From an uncultured Victivallales bacterium (lineage in GTDB: Bacteria; Verrucomicrobiota; Lentisphaeria; Victivallales; UBA1829), in the NCBI GenBank assembly GCA_944390795.1, contig CALXRI010000013.1, positions 1 to 64,000 on the forward strand: a DNA stretch of 64,000 nt, given 5' to 3'. A program made the position numbers and the translations under genes. Under the pieces are notes generated by a model, which saw only the letters and a list, made by a program, of their open reading frames with translations, did not search any database and was not told where the DNA came from. Shown here piece by piece: positions 60,790 through 64,000 of the stretch; the stretch's first letter is position 1; every line of letters starts with the position of its first letter.

Positions 60790-60827
60790 GATGCAGAAAA
60801 GTGAAAGTTTTTATCAAAATTATGATA
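60790..60827. promoter_or_regulatory. 38-bp regulatory element, copy 2
   Basis: Begins GATGCAGAAAAGT and ends TTTATCAAAATTATGATA; TTTATCA and TGATAAA form a perfect 7-bp inverted repeat (60810-60816, 60823-60829). It is identical at 33 of 38 positions to 39628-39665. It ends 10 bp before the -35 box at 60838. Confidence 0.65.
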
Positions 60828-60837
60828 AAATTTTCTA

Positions 60838-60865
60838 TTGCGGATTTCCCTTTTCTGTTTATAAT
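60838..60865 (+). promoter_or_regulatory. Promoter of the second pseudopilin/GH123 module
   Basis: TTGCGG (60838-60843), 16 bp, TATAAT (60860-60865). The same 16-bp spacing and the same distance from the 38-bp element are found at 39676-39703. The ATG follows 52 bp later. Confidence 0.6.
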
Positions 60866-60917
60866 ATTGAAAGGAACAGCAGATATCAGATGCCGACTTA
60901 TGAAAGAGGTGACATCC

Positions 60918-61721
60918 ATGAAAATTTCACTTCAAATGATTTTGAGCGCCGCCTGGAAAGACTGGCGGAGATGCGGCGCCTGCTCCCGGGAATGCTGCAA
61001 CCGGGTGTGTTTTCCGGTCGGAAATGGGGGAAAAGGCCTTTCTCCTGAATTCCTTTTGCACAGAGGGTGGATTTGTCATTTCACTTTGATAGAGCTCCTT
61101 GTCGTGATCGCGATCATCGCGATTCTTGCGGGAATGCTTCTGCCTGCCCTGGGAAAGGCGCGGGAACGGGCATATGGTGTGCAGTGCAGAGGGAATGAAA
61201 AACAGCTTTTCCTCGGATTTCTCAATTATGCGCATGATTATGACGACTGGTGTCCCGGTTCAAGCTGGAATCTTTTTGCCTCTGAAGGCGCCGGGCGTCC
61301 CCAGTACCGCAGACAATGGGCTGATTTCATGGGGAAAGGCGGATATATTCCGCTTTACACCGGAGACGGAATGGGCTACAGAATGTTCAGGACGATCATG
61401 CACTGTCCGGCGGAAAAACAGAGTATGTTTTATTCCGACTACTGTCTGAACGATGATGTGTTCGTCCGGGCGGAAAAAGGCGATTCGGAAAACAAAATGT
61501 TCAAGCTTTCGAGCATCCCGGAACCTTCCATCACTCTGATTGCCGGGGACGGGCCGACTTACGGAGGCGGAGCCTACAGGTGGAGCATCCGCCACGCTCT
61601 GGGATTGAACGGACTGCTGCTTGACGGACATGTGGAGTATTACGGGAAGCATTACTTTCAGGGGTTTTCCCCTGACAGGCCGCTGAACTGCAATGCCCGC
61701 AATCTGCGGCCGTTCAAATGA
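60918..61721 (+). CDS. Pseudopilin-like protein (second module)
   Basis: A 267-residue protein. A long basic, cysteine-bearing leader of about 50 residues precedes [20 protein letters not shown] and [20 protein letters not shown]. The residue before the cleaved Phe is His instead of Gly, so processing is uncertain. The end has [33 protein letters not shown] precedes the start at 60918. It has the same length as the protein at 55372 and likewise lies just upstream of a LamG/GH123-like gene. Confidence 0.82.
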   Translation: MKISLQMILSAAWKDWRRCGACSRECCNRVCFPVGNGGKGLSPEFLLHRGWICHFTLIELLVVIAIIAILAGMLLPALGKARERAYGVQCRGNEKQLFLGFLNYAHDYDDWCPGSSWNLFASEGAGRPQYRRQWADFMGKGGYIPLYTGDGMGYRMFRTIMHCPAEKQSMFYSDYCLNDDVFVRAEKGDSENKMFKLSSIPEPSITLIAGDGPTYGGGAYRWSIRHALGLNGLLLDGHVEYYGKHYFQGFSPDRPLNCNARNLRPFK

Positions 61722-61809
61722 CACGGACGCTCCACTGATTCCGGAAGAAAGCATCGATGCGGAACCATGATGGCCTTGAAAATCAAAACACTTTTGAAGG
61801 GGATTTGAT

Positions 61810-64000
61810 ATGAGAAGAATGCATTGGAAACATCTGGCGGCGCTTGCCGCCTCGTGGTGGCTGTTCTGCGCGGAAGCGCAGCAAATCGTGTTTGAAACCG
61901 TCTTCCGCACGAATGAATCGGGAGGCGTGATGAATGAGGCGGATCCCGGTTCTCCGGGGAAACTGGAAAAGGAGGCGAAAATCGTTGACGCCGTATTCGG
62001 AAAGGCGCTGTCCCTTCCGGGGGACATTTATTCCAGAGCGGTGTTTCCCGCCACGGACAAGATGGAACTCTCCAATGAGCTTACCATCGGCATGTGGGTG
62101 AAATGTGACAGCCTGCCGGATGAGAGCGCGCCGAAAAACAAGCGGGCCTGCGGGTTTTTCTCCCGGGGCTGGAACTGGCGCGCGGAACTTGCGAAGAACC
62201 GGCGGGTGAGCGCGCAGTTCACTGTCCGGGATGCGGACGGAAGGGACCGTTATTTCGCCACCTTTTCGGAACTGCGCGATATGGAGCCCGGAATCTGGAA
62301 TCATATCGCAGTCACATATTCGGTAAGCGGCGGAAAGCTTTCCATTTATCTGAACGGCGAGCAGAAGGCCTCCCGCGACAGCGACGTCTACCGGAAAGTG
62401 AAACTGCTTCCTCTGAATCTCCGCAGGGATCCCCTGGTCCTTGGAAGCCTTCCCTTTTACTCGCCGTTCGCGGGCATGATCGGAAGAACCAGGATGTATG
62501 CGCAGGCTCTCACCCCGGAACAGATCAATGCGCAGGAACGGGATATCGCGCTCCGCATCCTGAAGCAGTATGCCGCGGACGCGCCCGAGCTGAAAGCGGA
62601 GATTGAGGCGCTTCTCGCGCAGAAGAATCTGCCGCTTTCAGCGGTCGCCGGAATTCAGAAGAAGGCTCTCCGGCTTCGGGAGAACCGGCAGCTTTCCGGC
62701 GGGAGTTCCGCTCCGCTTTATTACGGCGTCGTGAATCCCATGGGGCCCGAGACTTTCCTGCCGGACTCTCTGCCGCCGAAGGATTCCATCAACTGGCCGC
62801 TGCGGATCGTCGCGGCGAAAAATGAATTTGAGCCGGCCTCCTTTCTCGTTTGTCCGCAGCGGGATATTCCCGGATTTCTTCCGGTTCTGAGCGAGTTCAG
62901 GACAAAGGACGGAAAAACTCTGCCCGCCTCCATTGCGGATATCCGGATCGTCAAGGTGATTGTGCAGGCCGGCGCCGATACCGCCAACCGCCATATCCGT
63001 GCTCTCAAGCCGGTGCTTCTGCTGCATGACGACGCGCTGGTCAAGGTGGATTACGAGAAGATGGAAAACTATCTCCGCCTCAGCTTCCCGGATGGTGAAA
63101 AATATCAGTGGATCAGCAAATACGGCGACAGTTTCCGCTTCGAGGAATACCTGTCCGCGAAAGAGAATCCCGTCCATGACGCGAAGACAATCCGTCCGAT
63201 TTCGCTGAAGAAACATTTCAACCGCCAGTACTGGCTGACCGTGCGTCCTCCCGCGGATGCCGCTCCGGGGCTGTATCATGCGACGCTTCAGCTGAACTCC
63301 GAAGGCGGAACCCTTGCCGCGATTCCAGTCAGGCTCCGCGTCCTGCCGTTCGAACTGCCCGTTCCGAAAACCAATTACGATTTGAACCGCAGATTCTTCA
63401 CGGGCATCTATTACCGTCACAACTGGCACAACCTCTTTGACAAAAACGCGCCGGGCTCCCTGACCTCGCGCGGGAGGAATGAACGGCAGTTCCGCGCGGA
63501 ACTCCGGAATCTGCGCGATCACGGTGTGAGTTATCCCACGATTGTGATGGCATTCAATCTGCCTCGCTGGGACTGGAATAAATGGGGCTCCGCAGAGGAG
63601 GGCGGAAAAGTCAATACCGTTACGGATCAGGATCGCGCCTACTTCAGGCGATGCCTTCAGATTCTGCGGGAGGAAGGCATGGAGACGCGTCCGCTGTTTC
63701 TGCATACGGGAGGGAATTTCGGTTTCCGTCATCTTTACAAAAGTGCGGAGCACCGCGGGCTTCTGAAAAAAATGATAGAGGAAACGCATGCCCTGATCGG
63801 ACATAAGGATATCGAATTTTACGGCGTGGACGAGGCGCATGGCCCTTATCTGACGGCGCAGTTCGAAGTCTGGCGGGATATGCGGGAGATGGGAGCGGAG
63901 GTTTTTACCACCTCCGTCCGGACCAATGTCCAGCAGATCGCGGGAAAAATCAGCACCGTGATCGCCTCCGGAGTTCCCGACAGACTCTATTCCGGGGACA
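61810..64000 (+). CDS. Exported LamG-GH123-like glycoside hydrolase, partial
   Basis: The gene runs off the window end; about 730 residues are visible. The signal peptide is WKHLAALAASWWLFCAEAQ. A LamG-like domain (ELTIGMWVKCDSLPD, LSIYLNGEQKASRDSDVY) is followed by a GH123-like part: RIVAAKNEFEPASFLVCPQ, PVPKTNYDLNRRFFTGIYY, PLFLHTGGNFGFRHLYK and the catalytic-type pair in FYGVDEAHGPYL. It is paralogous along its whole visible length to the gene at 56190. An ATG at 61819 is an alternative start. It belongs to the operon with the second pseudopilin. Confidence 0.82.
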   Translation, partial: MRRMHWKHLAALAASWWLFCAEAQQIVFETVFRTNESGGVMNEADPGSPGKLEKEAKIVDAVFGKALSLPGDIYSRAVFPATDKMELSNELTIGMWVKCDSLPDESAPKNKRACGFFSRGWNWRAELAKNRRVSAQFTVRDADGRDRYFATFSELRDMEPGIWNHIAVTYSVSGGKLSIYLNGEQKASRDSDVYRKVKLLPLNLRRDPLVLGSLPFYSPFAGMIGRTRMYAQALTPEQINAQERDIALRILKQYAADAPELKAEIEALLAQKNLPLSAVAGIQKKALRLRENRQLSGGSSAPLYYGVVNPMGPETFLPDSLPPKDSINWPLRIVAAKNEFEPASFLVCPQRDIPGFLPVLSEFRTKDGKTLPASIADIRIVKVIVQAGADTANRHIRALKPVLLLHDDALVKVDYEKMENYLRLSFPDGEKYQWISKYGDSFRFEEYLSAKENPVHDAKTIRPISLKKHFNRQYWLTVRPPADAAPGLYHATLQLNSEGGTLAAIPVRLRVLPFELPVPKTNYDLNRRFFTGIYYRHNWHNLFDKNAPGSLTSRGRNERQFRAELRNLRDHGVSYPTIVMAFNLPRWDWNKWGSAEEGGKVNTVTDQDRAYFRRCLQILREEGMETRPLFLHTGGNFGFRHLYKSAEHRGLLKKMIEETHALIGHKDIEFYGVDEAHGPYLTAQFEVWRDMREMGAEVFTTSVRTNVQQIAGKISTVIASGVPDRLYSGD

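Noticed and set aside
1-64000. CRISPR arrays, rRNA genes, prophage or secretion gene clusters
   Set aside because: No regularly spaced repeats, no rRNA sequence and no phage structural genes were seen.

Overview
The window looks like chromosomal DNA of a Lentisphaerota (Victivallis-like) gut bacterium. Three genes encode pseudopilin-type proteins with the [10 protein letters not shown] signature and a DGH-type C-terminus. There are many exported carbohydrate-active enzymes, a GlmU-like acetyltransferase lacking a normal nucleotidyltransferase half, and GC-rich coding DNA with AT-rich promoters. This assignment is inference from gene style; no rRNA is present.

Layout. 1-2.5 kb: a mobile-element scar made of an IS630 fragment, an intact IS630 with TA-flanked inverted repeats, an IS5-type element read through a -1 frameshift, and a gene tail cut by it. 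2.5-3.3 kb: no gene, but a hairpin-rich stretch ending in a strong terminator, a perfect 18-bp palindrome and a run of GTCCG pentamers, then tRNA-Gln. 3.4-15.4 kb: mostly housekeeping genes (DedA, lgt, an RluA-type pseudouridine synthase, recO, a Gfo/Idh/MocA-ThuA sugar pair with an AraC regulator, YeiH, EamA, bioA, glmU-like, glmM). 15.6-28.9 kb: a LysR-flanked redox cluster in which normally cytosolic enzymes carry signal peptides. It holds a CMD-cupin protein, flavodoxin, hydrolase-ABM fusion, Fe-dependent ADH, tautomerase, Tat-flavodoxin reductase, Tat-DUF6282 protein, three Tat aldo/keto reductases with C-terminal 4Fe-4S modules, and a NapH-like membrane Fe-S protein split in two. 29-33.4 kb: nikR, a well-formed NikR operator, and an operon of pseudopilin, binding protein, radical SAM protein, permease and ATPase. 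33.7-39.4 kb: an orphan sugar-binding lipoprotein and a five-gene envelope operon (LpoB, a COG3014-like lipoprotein, two CsgG-like proteins, a small protein). 39.6-64 kb: sugar catabolism, with an Ldh-family dehydrogenase, two paralogous AraC regulators, a Gfo/Idh oxidoreductase, a GH2, GH20b-like, two unrecognised large proteins and GH42 run, and two modules pairing a pseudopilin with a LamG/GH123-like enzyme (the second is cut by the window edge).

How the parts fit. The redox cluster reads as an extracytoplasmic reductive pathway in which ferredoxin-like modules on the aldo/keto reductases could receive electrons from the membrane Fe-S protein. The NikR operon is best explained as nickel (or nickel-chelate) uptake with an unexplained radical SAM enzyme. 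A 38-bp element (33 of 38 bases identical) sits at the same distance from the -35 box of two promoters, one before the Ldh-family gene and one before the second pseudopilin/GH123-like module. It is the best candidate operator for the paralogous AraC regulators and links those loci.
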